Positions 22,415-33,405 of a stretch of 64,000 nucleotides of DNA are shown here, piece after piece (position 1 is the first letter of the stretch; each line of letters starts with the position of its first letter). The position numbers were made by a program, and so were the translations under genes. The notes beneath the pieces are model-generated. The model saw only the letters and a program-made list of their open reading frames with translations. It had not been told where the DNA came from and did not search any database. Source of the stretch: Prochlorococcus sp. AG-347-L17 (lineage in GTDB: Bacteria > Cyanobacteriota > Cyanobacteriia > PCC-6307 > Cyanobiaceae); the NCBI GenBank assembly GCA_003278925.1, contig QCCN01000003.1, forward strand, positions 1 to 64,000, in the 5' to 3' direction.

Positions 22415-23420
22415 AAAAAGAATTCTTTCTGGAGTTCAACCAACTGGTGATTTGCATATTGGGAATTGGCTTGGAGCAATAAATAATTGGGTTACGCTTC
22501 AAGAGCAATATGAAACATTTCTATGTGTAGTTGATTTGCACGCAATAACAGCTTCGTATAATCCCAAAGAATTGTCTCAGAACACTATCTCTACTGCTGC
22601 TTTGTACGTCGCTTGTGGAATAGATCCCAATATATGCTCAATTTTTGTCCAAAGTCAGATTTCCGCACATTCAGAACTTTGTTGGATATTAAATTGCATG
22701 ACCCCAATAAATTGGATGGAAAGAATGATTCAATTCAAAGAAAAATCCATACAACAGGGGAATAATGTATCAATTGGATTATTTGACTATCCGATCCTAA
22801 TGGCTGCAGACATTCTTCTATATGACGCTGACTTTGTACCCGTAGGTGAGGATCAAAAACAACATCTTGAACTTGCCAGAGATATTGCACAACAGAGAAT
22901 AAATGCCAGATTTAGTAAGGATAAAAATATTTTAAAAATCCCTCAACCAATTATTATGAAGAATGGATCAAAAATTATGAGTTTAATTGATGGTTCAAAA
23001 AAGATGAGCAAAAGTGATCCTAATGAAGGTAGTCGTATTAATTTATTAGATGCTCCTGAAGTAATAACGAAAAAAATAAAAAGAGCAAAAAGTGACAGTT
23101 CTATTGGAATTGAATTTAATAACCCTGAGAGACCAGAATCTAAAAATCTTCTGATGATTTATTCAATATTATCTGGAAAAGAAATTTCTCAATGTGAAAA
23201 TGATTTCTCAGAGACTGGATGGGGGACATTTAAAAAATTAATTACAGAACAACTTATTGAATCACTAGAACCTATTCAGAAAAAATATAAATTATTAATT
23301 AATGACCCCTATCAATTAAATAAAATCCTTGATGAAGGGAAGGAAAAAGCTGAAAATTTAGCAAATCAGACTTTAAAAAGAGTTAAATCAAAATTGGGAT
23401 TCTTTGAAATGGAGAAATAA
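22404..23420 (+). CDS. trpS: Tryptophanyl-tRNA synthetase
   Basis: SGVQPTGDLHIGNWLGAI (HIGN) and KKMSKSDPNEGS (KMSKS). Confidence 0.97.
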   Translation: MENKKRILSGVQPTGDLHIGNWLGAINNWVTLQEQYETFLCVVDLHAITASYNPKELSQNTISTAALYVACGIDPNICSIFVQSQISAHSELCWILNCMTPINWMERMIQFKEKSIQQGNNVSIGLFDYPILMAADILLYDADFVPVGEDQKQHLELARDIAQQRINARFSKDKNILKIPQPIIMKNGSKIMSLIDGSKKMSKSDPNEGSRINLLDAPEVITKKIKRAKSDSSIGIEFNNPERPESKNLLMIYSILSGKEISQCENDFSETGWGTFKKLITEQLIESLEPIQKKYKLLINDPYQLNKILDEGKEKAENLANQTLKRVKSKLGFFEMEK

Positions 23421-23423
23421 AAT

Positions 23424-25340
23424 ATGCCAATAATTACCTTACCTGATGGTTCAAAAAAGGTTTTCGAAAAATCTGTAACTATTCTAGAAATTGCCCAGAC
23501 TATAGGCGCTGGATTAGCTAAAGCAACAATTGCTGGGAAAGTAAATGATGTTCTCCTTGATGCAACTATTCCTATAAGTAGAGATTCCGACGTTGTAATC
23601 ATTACATCAAAAGATAAAGAAGGAATTGAAATAATAAGACATTCATTTGCTCACCTTATTGGTCATGCAGTTAAACAAATTTATTCTGATATTAAGATGG
23701 CGATTGGGCCTGTAATTGAAGATGGTTTTTATTATGATATTTTTTCTGAATACAGATTTACTCCTGAAGATTTAATAAAAATCGAAAACAGAATTAATAA
23801 ATTAATAAAAACAAACTATGATGTTGAAATTTTACAAGTTTCTAAAGAAGAGGCAATTAAAACGTTTAAAGAGAGAGATGAGACTTTTAAGTTACGAATA
23901 ATTGAAGAAATTCCTGAAGAAGGGCTTATAAATTTATACAAACACGAAGAATATATCGATATGTGTAGAGGGCCTCACGTACCCAATACTAGACATTTGA
24001 GACATTTTAAATTACTTAAATTATCAGGTTCATACTGGAGAGGGGATAGTGAGAATGAATCATTACAGAGAATATATGGAACTGCATGGGCAAAAGAAAA
24101 AGAACTCAAAGATTATTTAACAAGAATTGAAGAAGCGGAAAAAAGGGATCATAGAAAACTTGGTAAAAAACATTCACTATTTCATATACAAGAAGAATCT
24201 CCAGGAATGATTTTTTGGCATCCAAATGGATGGACAATTTACCAAGTACTGGAGAAGTACATAAGAGAAATACTCAAAAAAAATGATTATTTAGAAATTA
24301 AAACCCCACAAGCTGTGGATAAATCTCTTTGGGAAAAATCCGGTCATTGGGAAAAATTTAGAGACGATATGTTCACTACTGCATCAGAAAATCGAACTTA
24401 TGCGATTAAACCAATGAATTGTCCATGCCATATACAAGTATTTAATCAAGGTTTAAAAAGTTATAAGGATTTACCTATTCGTCTTGCTGAATTTGGTTCT
24501 TGTCACAGAAATGAGCCCTCAGGTGCACTTCACGGCTTAATGAGAGTTAGAAACTTTACTCAAGATGATGCACATATATTCTGCACAGAAGAGCAAATTC
24601 AAGAAGAGGTATCAACTTTTATAGATCTTGTTTTTGAGGTTTATAAAACTTTTGGTTTTGATGAAATCATTATCAAATTATCAACCCGTCCTGAAAAAAG
24701 GGTAGGTAGTGAAGAGATTTGGGATAAATCAGAGGAGGCTCTTACCAAAGCTCTCGATAATAAGAACCTAAAATGGGAACTCCAACCAGGAGAAGGGGCC
24801 TTTTATGGTCCAAAAATAGAATTCTCCTTAAAAGATTGTCTTAATAGAATCTGGCAATGCGGCACTATTCAGGTTGATTTCTCAATGCCTATTAGATTGG
24901 ATGCAACTTATGTAGATATTGATAATGAAAAAAGAAATCCAGTTATGCTTCACAGAGCAATTTTAGGATCCTTTGAGAGATTTATCGGAATCTTAATTGA
25001 ACAATATGAGGCTAAATTCCCAATTTGGCTTGCACCTTATCAAATAATTTTATTAAGCATTACTGATAGAAATAATGAAAAGTGTTTCAAGTTTAATGAA
25101 TTAATAAATAATAATGGTTACCGATCAAAAGTTGATGTTAGGAATGAAAAAATAGGATATAAAATAAGAGAAGCAACTCTCGGGAGAGTTCCTTTAATTG
25201 CTGTTATTGGAGATAAAGAAGAGGAAATTGATTCAGTCGCTTTAAGAGCCTTAGATGGAACAAATTTAGGAATTTTCGACCTACCTAATCTATACAAATT
25301 AATGGATGAATTAATAGAAAAAAAAGGGAGAACAGAATAA
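23424..25340 (+). CDS. thrS: Threonyl-tRNA synthetase
   Basis: N-terminal TGS domain, [70 protein letters not shown]. Confidence 0.97.
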   Translation: MPIITLPDGSKKVFEKSVTILEIAQTIGAGLAKATIAGKVNDVLLDATIPISRDSDVVIITSKDKEGIEIIRHSFAHLIGHAVKQIYSDIKMAIGPVIEDGFYYDIFSEYRFTPEDLIKIENRINKLIKTNYDVEILQVSKEEAIKTFKERDETFKLRIIEEIPEEGLINLYKHEEYIDMCRGPHVPNTRHLRHFKLLKLSGSYWRGDSENESLQRIYGTAWAKEKELKDYLTRIEEAEKRDHRKLGKKHSLFHIQEESPGMIFWHPNGWTIYQVLEKYIREILKKNDYLEIKTPQAVDKSLWEKSGHWEKFRDDMFTTASENRTYAIKPMNCPCHIQVFNQGLKSYKDLPIRLAEFGSCHRNEPSGALHGLMRVRNFTQDDAHIFCTEEQIQEEVSTFIDLVFEVYKTFGFDEIIIKLSTRPEKRVGSEEIWDKSEEALTKALDNKNLKWELQPGEGAFYGPKIEFSLKDCLNRIWQCGTIQVDFSMPIRLDATYVDIDNEKRNPVMLHRAILGSFERFIGILIEQYEAKFPIWLAPYQIILLSITDRNNEKCFKFNELINNNGYRSKVDVRNEKIGYKIREATLGRVPLIAVIGDKEEEIDSVALRALDGTNLGIFDLPNLYKLMDELIEKKGRTE

Positions 25341-25350
25341 TTTCGAATAG

Positions 25351-26385
25351 ATGAATTTTCTGGCTTGTGATTTAGGGGGTACCAAGGTTCTATTGGGAAT
25401 ATTCGAAAGAGTAATAAATGACGATTCGCCTAAATTGTTATTCAAAAAGAAATATGTATCTTCTGATTGGGATTCTTTTGATCTAATTCTAGAAGATTTT
25501 CTTAAAAATGAATGCAAAAATATTACCCATCCTTCCTCTGCATGTTTCGCTGTAGCTGGTCCTTTATCTAACAACAACGCAAAAATCATGAACTTGTCAT
25601 GGAATATTTCAGGAAATAAATTAAAAAATAAATTTAAATTTGAACAATGCGAGCTAATAAATGATTTTGCAGTTCAAATTTATGGAATTCCTTTTTTAAA
25701 AAAAAATCAATATTCAACTATCCAAAATGGCTCCCATTCTGAAGGTAATAACAATGATTTGCATGCTATTGTTGGAGCCGGCACTGGTTTGGGCATCGCA
25801 AGAGGTTTAATATCAGGGAATAAAGTAAAAGTTCTTGCCAGCGAAGGAGGACATGTTGAATACTCTCCAAAGTCAAAATTAGAATGGGAATTAAAAATTT
25901 GGCTTAAAAATTACCTAAAAGTTGAAAGGATATCTTGTGAAAGAATTATTAGCGGCACTGGTTTATCAAGAATTGCCGAATGGAGACTGAGCAAACCTGA
26001 TGCCCAAAAACATCCTCTACAAGAATATTTAAAAAAAATTAAAATTTTTGATACTGCGAGAAAAGAACTACCTGAAAAAATTTGTAAACTTTCCAAAGAA
26101 GGGGATCAGATAATGATTGAAGTTGAGAGGATTTGGTTAGGCGCTTATGCTTCTTTATTGGGAGATGTTGCTCTTCAAGAATTATGCTTTGGCGGGTTAT
26201 GGATTTCTGGAGGAACCGCATCAAAACATTTCAAAAACTTTAAATCAGATTTATTTTTAAAACAATTTTTCGACAAGGGAAGATTAAAAGATATTCTTAA
26301 AACAATACCTATGAAAGTAATTTTAGATGAAGAGTTTGGACTTTTTAGTGCAGCCTGCAGAGCAAAAATGCTTTTAAAAACTTAA
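25351..26385 (+). CDS. glk: Glucokinase
   Basis: LACDLGGTKVLLGIF, IVGAGTGLGIARGL, LASEGGHVEYSP. Confidence 0.92.
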   Translation: MNFLACDLGGTKVLLGIFERVINDDSPKLLFKKKYVSSDWDSFDLILEDFLKNECKNITHPSSACFAVAGPLSNNNAKIMNLSWNISGNKLKNKFKFEQCELINDFAVQIYGIPFLKKNQYSTIQNGSHSEGNNNDLHAIVGAGTGLGIARGLISGNKVKVLASEGGHVEYSPKSKLEWELKIWLKNYLKVERISCERIISGTGLSRIAEWRLSKPDAQKHPLQEYLKKIKIFDTARKELPEKICKLSKEGDQIMIEVERIWLGAYASLLGDVALQELCFGGLWISGGTASKHFKNFKSDLFLKQFFDKGRLKDILKTIPMKVILDEEFGLFSAACRAKMLLKT

Positions 26386-26394
26386 AAACAAAAA

Positions 26395-27342
26395 ATGTCT
26401 ATTCCTGAAGTAGGTAAAAAAATAAGGGTAACAGTGCCTTCAACAACTGCCAATTTAGGGCCTGGATTCGATTGTCTTGGAGCAGCATTAGATTTGTATA
26501 ATGAGTTTATTTTTACAAGAATTGAAGGAGGTGGAGATAGATTTGACTTAATAATGGAAAGTACAGATGGTAATCACTTAAGAGGAGGACCTGAAAACTT
26601 AGTTTTTAGAGCGGCTCAGAAAGTATGGGAGAGTGCAAAAATGGATCCTTTTGCACTTGAAGCAAGAGTTAAATTGGCAGTGCCGCCTGCACGGGGGCTT
26701 GGAAGTAGTGCTACAGCAATAGTTGCTGGACTTATCGGGGCAAATGCAATAATGAACTCTCCATTATCCAAAGAAAAACTCCTTGAACTTGCCATTGATA
26801 TAGAAGGTCATCCTGATAATGTAGTGCCCTCTCTTCTGGGTGGGCTTTGTTTGACAGCAAGGTCTTCTTCTCAGAGATGGAGAATCATTAGATGTGATTG
26901 GCACGATTCAATTAAAGCTGTTGTAGCAATACCTGCAATTCGTCTAAGTACAAGTGAAGCGAGAAAGGTTATGCCCAAGAATGTACCAATATCAGATGCA
27001 GTGACAAATATGGGGGCGCTTACTTTGTTACTTAACGGCTTAAAAGCAGGGAATGCGGAACTTATAAAAGAAGGAATGTTTGATAAGCTACATGAGCCCT
27101 ACAGATGGAAACTTATCAAGGGTGGATTAGAAGTTAAAGATGCCGCACTAAATGCAGGTGCTCTAGGATGCGCAATTAGTGGGGCTGGGCCAAGTATCTT
27201 AGCTTTGTGTAAAAAAGAAAATGGTAAAAACGTCAGTCAAGCCATGGTGAAAGCATGGGAGAAGTCAGGCGTAGCTAGCAGAGCGCCATTCTTAAACGTT
27301 CAAACAACCGGCAGCCAATTTAGCACTATCTCTGGTAAGTAG
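26395..27342 (+). CDS. thrB: Homoserine kinase
   Basis: VPSTTANLGPGFDCLGAAL and PPARGLGSSATAIVAGL: GHMP kinase motifs. Confidence 0.95.
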   Translation: MSIPEVGKKIRVTVPSTTANLGPGFDCLGAALDLYNEFIFTRIEGGGDRFDLIMESTDGNHLRGGPENLVFRAAQKVWESAKMDPFALEARVKLAVPPARGLGSSATAIVAGLIGANAIMNSPLSKEKLLELAIDIEGHPDNVVPSLLGGLCLTARSSSQRWRIIRCDWHDSIKAVVAIPAIRLSTSEARKVMPKNVPISDAVTNMGALTLLLNGLKAGNAELIKEGMFDKLHEPYRWKLIKGGLEVKDAALNAGALGCAISGAGPSILALCKKENGKNVSQAMVKAWEKSGVASRAPFLNVQTTGSQFSTISGK

Positions 27343-27421
27343 TTTTACTTAGGCATTTTTAATGTTATAGTCTCAAGCTAGTACAACTTCAACTAGAATA
27401 AAAAAATTATTCATTACATAA

Positions 27422-28963
27422 ATGAATTTAGAATCTTTTCCTTGGCTATCATCAATTGTTTTACTGCCTTTAATTGGGGCATTAATAATGCCTTTCTTGA
27501 ATTCAAAAGAAGGAGAAGATAACACACTCCCTAGAAATATCTCATTAAGTTTTTTATTTATAGATTTTTTACTAATAATCGGCGTCCTTTTTAAAAAATT
27601 CAATACCTCAGATAGCTCTTTGCAACTGATAGAAAGAGCTTCTTGGTTACCATCAATAGGCCTAGAATGGTCCCTTGGCGTAGATGGGTTATCTGCTCCT
27701 TTAATAGCATTAAGTGGGTTAATTACATTTTTATCAGCTGCGGCTAGTTGGAAAATTAAGAAAAAATCTAATTTATATTTTGCTCTTTTATTAATCCAAG
27801 CATCAGCACAGGCATTAGTTTTCCTTTCTCAAGATTTTCTATTGTTTTTCTTGGCATGGGAACTTGAATTAGTTCCGGTATATCTTCTTATTGCTATTTG
27901 GGGAGGGAAAAAGAAATTATATGCAGCCACTAAGTTCATCCTTTATACAGCCTTAGCTTCTTTATTAATACTCATAAGTGGTTTAGCACTTGCCTTAAGT
28001 GGTGATACCTTTACTCTAAATATTACCGACTTAACCAATAAACATGTTACGGGTAGCCTAGCTTTATTATCCTATTTAGGATTTTTAATTGGTTTTGGAG
28101 TAAAACTTCCTATTTTTCCATTACATACCTGGCTGCCTGATGCTCATGGAGAGGCTAATGCTCCAGTTTCAATGTTACTCGCAGGAATACTCTTAAAAAT
28201 GGGAGGGTATGCACTCTTAAGATTCAATGTTCAAATACTACCTGAGGTGCATCTTCAAATTGCACCTGCGCTAATTATTCTTGGAATCATTAATATAATT
28301 TATGGAGCTCTTAATGCATTTGCTCAAGATAATGTTAAAAGGAGAATTGCATGTAGCTCTGTAAGTCATATGGGTTTTGTTCTATTAGGGATTGGAGCTG
28401 TAGATGCTTTAGGTATAAGTGGGGCGATGCTCCAAATGATAAGCCACGGACTTATCGCTGCAGCTATGTTTTTTGTTACGGGCTCATTCTATGAAAGAAC
28501 AAATACTCTTTCGATACCCAATATGGGTGGTTTAGCAAAGGTCCTGCCAATAACTTTTGCTTTTTTCTTGGCAAGTTCTTTAGCCTCTTTAGCGCTACCT
28601 GGGATGAGTGGATTTATAAGTGAAATCACTGTATTTTTAGGAATCACTAGTCAAGAAGGTTTCAGCTCTATTTTTAGATCGATCACTATTCTTATTGCAG
28701 CTATAGGTTTAGTTTTAACACCAATTTATCTACTATCAATGTGTAGAAGAGTATTCTTTGGCCCTAGAATCCCCGCACTAGCAACAGTTAAAGAGATGAA
28801 TGGTAGAGAATTGACTATTGGGTTTAGCTTATTGTTGCCTACTTTGGTGATAGGTTTTTGGCCAAAAATCGCAATAAATTTATATGAATCTTCAACGAAT
28901 GCTCTCAGTCAGCAGCTCACTCTAGCTAAATTAATAGGATTAATACCAACTTTAGTTAATTAG
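27422..28963 (+). CDS. ndhD: NAD(P)H-quinone oxidoreductase subunit 4
   Basis: [87 protein letters not shown]. Confidence 0.96.
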   Translation: MNLESFPWLSSIVLLPLIGALIMPFLNSKEGEDNTLPRNISLSFLFIDFLLIIGVLFKKFNTSDSSLQLIERASWLPSIGLEWSLGVDGLSAPLIALSGLITFLSAAASWKIKKKSNLYFALLLIQASAQALVFLSQDFLLFFLAWELELVPVYLLIAIWGGKKKLYAATKFILYTALASLLILISGLALALSGDTFTLNITDLTNKHVTGSLALLSYLGFLIGFGVKLPIFPLHTWLPDAHGEANAPVSMLLAGILLKMGGYALLRFNVQILPEVHLQIAPALIILGIINIIYGALNAFAQDNVKRRIACSSVSHMGFVLLGIGAVDALGISGAMLQMISHGLIAAAMFFVTGSFYERTNTLSIPNMGGLAKVLPITFAFFLASSLASLALPGMSGFISEITVFLGITSQEGFSSIFRSITILIAAIGLVLTPIYLLSMCRRVFFGPRIPALATVKEMNGRELTIGFSLLLPTLVIGFWPKIAINLYESSTNALSQQLTLAKLIGLIPTLVN

Positions 28964-28976
28964 ATTATTTCAATAA

Positions 28977-31064
28977 ATGGATACCTCAATTTTTAAATAT
29001 GGAGAATTACCTGAATTTAAAAAATTCACTCCCGAAAGCATAAGTAAACAATTTCCAGTAGTACTAGAAAAGATAGCTGAAGATTTTAAAAACATAGAGA
29101 AAAATTTATCCAACTATTTAACTCACAATTATTTAAATTGGGATGATGTAATAAATCCTTTAAATGAACTCAATGAAATTCTTAGATGGAGTTGGGGAGT
29201 AATAAGTCACCTAAATGCAGTAAATAATTCTGAAAGTCTAAGAGACATTTATTCAAAATTTCTTCCAGAGATTATTAGCTTGAGTAATAAATTCGGACAA
29301 AGTAAAATAATTTACAATTCTTTAGTCAAGCTTAAAGAGACAAATAACTTTGATCAAATCAAAAACAGAATTTTGGATAAAGAAATCCTTGAGATGCAAC
29401 ATAGAGGAATTTCACTACAAAAGAATAATCAAGAAGAATTCAACAACATTTCAGAAAAGCTTGGGAAGCTATCAACAGACTTCAGCAATAATGTTCTTGA
29501 TGCTACTAATAAATGGTTTTTAATATTAAACAAAAAATCTGAAGTCGATGGTCTTCCTGATCGAGTACTCGAATTGATGGCAATTTCTGCACACAACCAC
29601 TTAAAAAAAGATGAAGAAGTCGATATCAAAAATGGTCCTTGGAAATTAAGTTTAGATATTCCAACTTATACTTCATTTATGACATATGCCACCGACCGTA
29701 ACCTTAGAGAGAAAGTGTATAAGGCATTCGTTGGGAGGGCATCTCAAGGAGAAAAAAATAATTCTCAAATCATTGAAGAGATATTATCTCTTAGAACTAA
29801 ACAGGCTAATCTTCTCGGTTATAAAAGTTGGGCAGAACTAAGTTTGTCAACGAAAATGGCGAAAAAAATAAAAAATGTTGAAAACCTTTTAGAAGAATTG
29901 AGAGAGCCAGCATTCAAAACCGCAAAAATTGAATTAGAAACCCTCGATAAGTTTTCTAAAGCCAATGGATTTCCAAAATCACAGAATATCGAGCCATGGG
30001 ATATTAGTTATTGGTCCGAACTTCTTAGAAAGGAAAAGCTCAATTTGGATCAAGAGTCTCTGAGACCTTGGTTCCCACTAAATGATGTTTTAAAAGGTTT
30101 ATTTAAATTAAGTGAAAAGCTTTTTGAAATTAAAGTAGTCGAGGCAACTGATGAGGCACCTCTGTGGAATGATGACGTTCTATTTTTTAATATCCTCAAT
30201 AAAGAAAATGACAAAATAGCATCATTTTACCTAGATCCATATTCTAGGCCTGAATCAAAGAGGGGAGGGGCTTGGATGGATGAATGTTTGAATAAAAATA
30301 ATGTTGGCAAAAAGACCCTCCCTGTAGCTTATCTCGTTTGTAATCAGACTCCACCATCAAAAGATAAACCTAGTTTGATGAGTTTTGAAGAAGTTCAGAC
30401 ACTTTTCCATGAATTTGGTCATGGTCTTCAACACATGCTTACTACTGTAAATCTTCCACAAGCAGCAGGCATCAATAACGTTGAGTGGGATGCAGTCGAA
30501 CTTCCAAGTCAATTTATGGAAAACTGGTGTTTTCATAAAAATACACTTATGAATATTGCTAAGCACTACAAAACAGGAGAAAAATTATCCGATGAGAATT
30601 TTGAGAAGCTCCTAAAGAATAGAACTTTTAATTGTGGTATGGCTACTCTTAGACAACTACATTTTGCAATAACAGACCTCAGATTGCACAGTAATATTGA
30701 TAAAAACGAAGGTAAAACAGCAGATGAAATAAGAAGAGAAATTGCAAAACAAACTACTGTTATTGAACCAATTCAAGAAGATCACTTTCTTTGTTGTTTT
30801 AGTCATATATTTGCAGGCGGATATTCAGCAGGATATTACTCATATAAATGGGCTGAAGTTCTAAGTGCTGATGCATTTTCAATGTTTGAAGAAGCTGATC
30901 TTGAAAACTCCGAAGATTTAAAGTTAATAGGAAAGAAATTCAAAGATACAATACTTAGCTTAGGAGGAAGCCTACCTCCATTAGACATTTTTAAACTATT
31001 CAGGGGAAGAGAGCCTCAAACTGATTCCTTAATAAAGCACTTAGGTCTATCTGGAGCTACTTAA
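28977..31064 (+). CDS. prlC: M3 family oligopeptidase (oligopeptidase A-like)
   Basis: FHEFGHGLQHMLT (HEXXH zinc motif) and GGYSAGYYSYKWAEVLSADAF. Confidence 0.93.
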   Translation: MDTSIFKYGELPEFKKFTPESISKQFPVVLEKIAEDFKNIEKNLSNYLTHNYLNWDDVINPLNELNEILRWSWGVISHLNAVNNSESLRDIYSKFLPEIISLSNKFGQSKIIYNSLVKLKETNNFDQIKNRILDKEILEMQHRGISLQKNNQEEFNNISEKLGKLSTDFSNNVLDATNKWFLILNKKSEVDGLPDRVLELMAISAHNHLKKDEEVDIKNGPWKLSLDIPTYTSFMTYATDRNLREKVYKAFVGRASQGEKNNSQIIEEILSLRTKQANLLGYKSWAELSLSTKMAKKIKNVENLLEELREPAFKTAKIELETLDKFSKANGFPKSQNIEPWDISYWSELLRKEKLNLDQESLRPWFPLNDVLKGLFKLSEKLFEIKVVEATDEAPLWNDDVLFFNILNKENDKIASFYLDPYSRPESKRGGAWMDECLNKNNVGKKTLPVAYLVCNQTPPSKDKPSLMSFEEVQTLFHEFGHGLQHMLTTVNLPQAAGINNVEWDAVELPSQFMENWCFHKNTLMNIAKHYKTGEKLSDENFEKLLKNRTFNCGMATLRQLHFAITDLRLHSNIDKNEGKTADEIRREIAKQTTVIEPIQEDHFLCCFSHIFAGGYSAGYYSYKWAEVLSADAFSMFEEADLENSEDLKLIGKKFKDTILSLGGSLPPLDIFKLFRGREPQTDSLIKHLGLSGAT

Positions 31065-31668
31065 TAATTTCATCGATTATTTTGTCAACAACAGATTTAT
31101 TTCTTACAAGGTTTCTATGTTTATATACTTTTACTGATATTTTTTTCCCAAAATTTAAATTTGTCCACCAGCCAGGGAAAACCATCATATCCCAATAAGT
31201 AAAGAAATTTATACACTCAATTTCATCAAGGAAAAAATCATTATTTGCGAGTTCTCTTAAAAAATTACTATTTATTTTCATTTCTGATATTCCTCTAAAG
31301 GGGTATTTAGGTATTAATTGAGCCATCAAAGTTCCTTTGTGAGGGGAACCTATAGATATTAATCTTCTTGTTCTTTTATACCCATTAAATTTTTGAAGCC
31401 AGTATCTACCAATTATTCCTCCCATAGAAAATCCCAAAATATCTATTTCTTTTTTAAAACCATATTTCTCTAAAATTAATTCGTTTAATTTATTAGTCAA
31501 TTCCAGAATTGAAGTCATTCCAAATGAATGCTTAAGAGTTGGGGCAAAATATTCAATGCCAATATCATCAAGTTTTGAGGTAATAGAAGAAAAAATACTT
31601 GAAGTATTCCAAAGACCATGAATCAATATAATGGGATTTCTTTTTTCCAATACTTTAATTATTTTCAA
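31057..31668 (-). CDS. Alpha/beta hydrolase, lipase/esterase-like
   Basis: PIILIHGLWNTSSIF and IDILGFSMGGIIGRYWL (GxSxG nucleophile elbow). Confidence 0.85.
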   Translation of the reverse strand: MKIIKVLEKRNPIILIHGLWNTSSIFSSITSKLDDIGIEYFAPTLKHSFGMTSILELTNKLNELILEKYGFKKEIDILGFSMGGIIGRYWLQKFNGYKRTRRLISIGSPHKGTLMAQLIPKYPFRGISEMKINSNFLRELANNDFFLDEIECINFFTYWDMMVFPGWWTNLNFGKKISVKVYKHRNLVRNKSVVDKIIDEIIK

Positions 31669-32017
31669 GAATTCTTACTATTGAAACCTTTCCATCGAAA
31701 CCTGTGATTGGAGGATTACATTTTGTCAAAATAATTTTAACTTTAGAAAACTTAAATTCTTGATCAATGATTTCTAAAATTTCGTTTGAATATTTTTCGA
31801 TTGTGAAACAATATATTTTCTTTGATTGGTCTTTTAAAATTTGAACTAATTTTGAATAGTCAATTGTTTTTTCTATATCATCATTTACTGTACATTTTTC
31901 AAAATCAGTCCACAAAAATATATTTAAAATAAATAGTTGTCCCAATTCCCTTTCTTCATCAAGAACACCCACCCTAGCCCAAAGTTTAATATTCTCAATT
32001 TTTAAAAAAGTTTCCAT
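31655..32017 (-). CDS. folB: Dihydroneopterin aldolase
   Basis: KLWARVGVLDEERELGQLFILNIFLWTDF...DDIEKTIDYSKL: FolB layout. Confidence 0.88.
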   Translation of the reverse strand: METFLKIENIKLWARVGVLDEERELGQLFILNIFLWTDFEKCTVNDDIEKTIDYSKLVQILKDQSKKIYCFTIEKYSNEILEIIDQEFKFSKVKIILTKCNPPITGFDGKVSIVRILENN

Positions 32018-32028
32018 CTTTAAAAGTT

Positions 32029-33339
32029 TTAAAGATCTTTATGCGTATAGATAGCCTTTCCTGATGAAAAATCATCAACTATATTCCCATCACCTTTTAG
32101 AAAATATTTATAAGTTACCAAACCTTCAAGACCTACAGGTCCCCTTGGTGGAAGAGTTTGAGTAGATATGCCAACTTCAGCGCCAAATCCATATCTAAAC
32201 CCATCTGCGAACCTAGTAGAGCAATTATGAAAAACACCCGCACTATCAACTACATTCATAAATTTATTGGCAGTATTTGAATTTTCAGTAATTATTCCAT
32301 CTGTATGTTTTGAACTATATTTTTGAATATGTGTGATTGCTTCCTCAAGATCATCAACAATTTTTATCGATAGAATTAAATCCAAATATTCAGTTTCCCA
32401 ATCTTCCAGGCTAGCCTCATACTTTAATCCTAATTCAACTGATCTCTTATCTCCGATTAATTTAACATCATTAGAATTAAAAAGAGGGATGGCCTTTTCT
32501 AAAAAAGCTGATGCGATATCTTTATGGACTAATAAAGTTTCGATAGCATTACATGCTGCAGGATATTGAATTTTGCTGTCCAAAGCTACTGATAAAGCCA
32601 TCTCTAGATTTGCCTCAATATCTATAAATAAGTGACAAATTCCATCAGCATGGCCTAGAACAGGAATTCTTGTATTCTCCTGAATAAATTTAACTAGTGC
32701 ATTACTTCCTCTTGGAATTATTAAATTAATATATTTCTCAAGATTTAACATCGCCATGCTATCTTTTCTGCTTGTTAATAAACATATTGCATTTTTATCA
32801 AGACCTGATTCATTTAAACCTTCTTGCAATGCTTTCACTATTGAAGCATTTGTTAAATTGGCTTCACTACCACCTTTTAGCATTACTCCATTACCTGATC
32901 TTATTGCTAAAGAACTAATCTGCATCACGGCATCTGGCCTTGATTCAAAAATAACCCCTAAAACTCCAATTGGTACAGTTTTTCTCTCTAAGATCAACCC
33001 CTTTGAAAGCTCTCTTTTTATTTGAACTTGATTTACAGGATCAGCCAAGTCTCCAACTTTCCTTACCCCTTCAATTCCTGAATTTAATTTTGATTTTGAT
33101 AACTTTAATCTAGAAAGTAAAGCTCTAGAAATACCCTTTTTTTTTGCATTTAAATAATCCTCATTATTGGCCTCTAATATTTCTTTGGAATTTTTTTCTA
33201 GATAATCAGCCATAAAATTTAAGGCTTTAATTCGATTTTGATTTTCAGCCTGACTTATTTCTATTGCTGCCAAACGAATTTTATCAGCTTTTTCTAGAAG
33301 ATCATTACCTGGTTGCGGAACTTCAAAGATATTAGCCAT
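32029..33339 (-). CDS. proA: Gamma-glutamyl phosphate reductase
   Basis: VPIGVLGVIFESRPDAVMQISSLAIRSGNGVMLKGGSEA, YPAACNAIETLLVH. Confidence 0.96.
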   Translation of the reverse strand: MANIFEVPQPGNDLLEKADKIRLAAIEISQAENQNRIKALNFMADYLEKNSKEILEANNEDYLNAKKKGISRALLSRLKLSKSKLNSGIEGVRKVGDLADPVNQVQIKRELSKGLILERKTVPIGVLGVIFESRPDAVMQISSLAIRSGNGVMLKGGSEANLTNASIVKALQEGLNESGLDKNAICLLTSRKDSMAMLNLEKYINLIIPRGSNALVKFIQENTRIPVLGHADGICHLFIDIEANLEMALSVALDSKIQYPAACNAIETLLVHKDIASAFLEKAIPLFNSNDVKLIGDKRSVELGLKYEASLEDWETEYLDLILSIKIVDDLEEAITHIQKYSSKHTDGIITENSNTANKFMNVVDSAGVFHNCSTRFADGFRYGFGAEVGISTQTLPPRGPVGLEGLVTYKYFLKGDGNIVDDFSSGKAIYTHKDL

Positions 33340-33405
33340 AATATTTTTTAGTTAATTTAATAATAATTCAAATTAACGATTCTTTAAAGTAAATTTCTTT
33401 CTGAG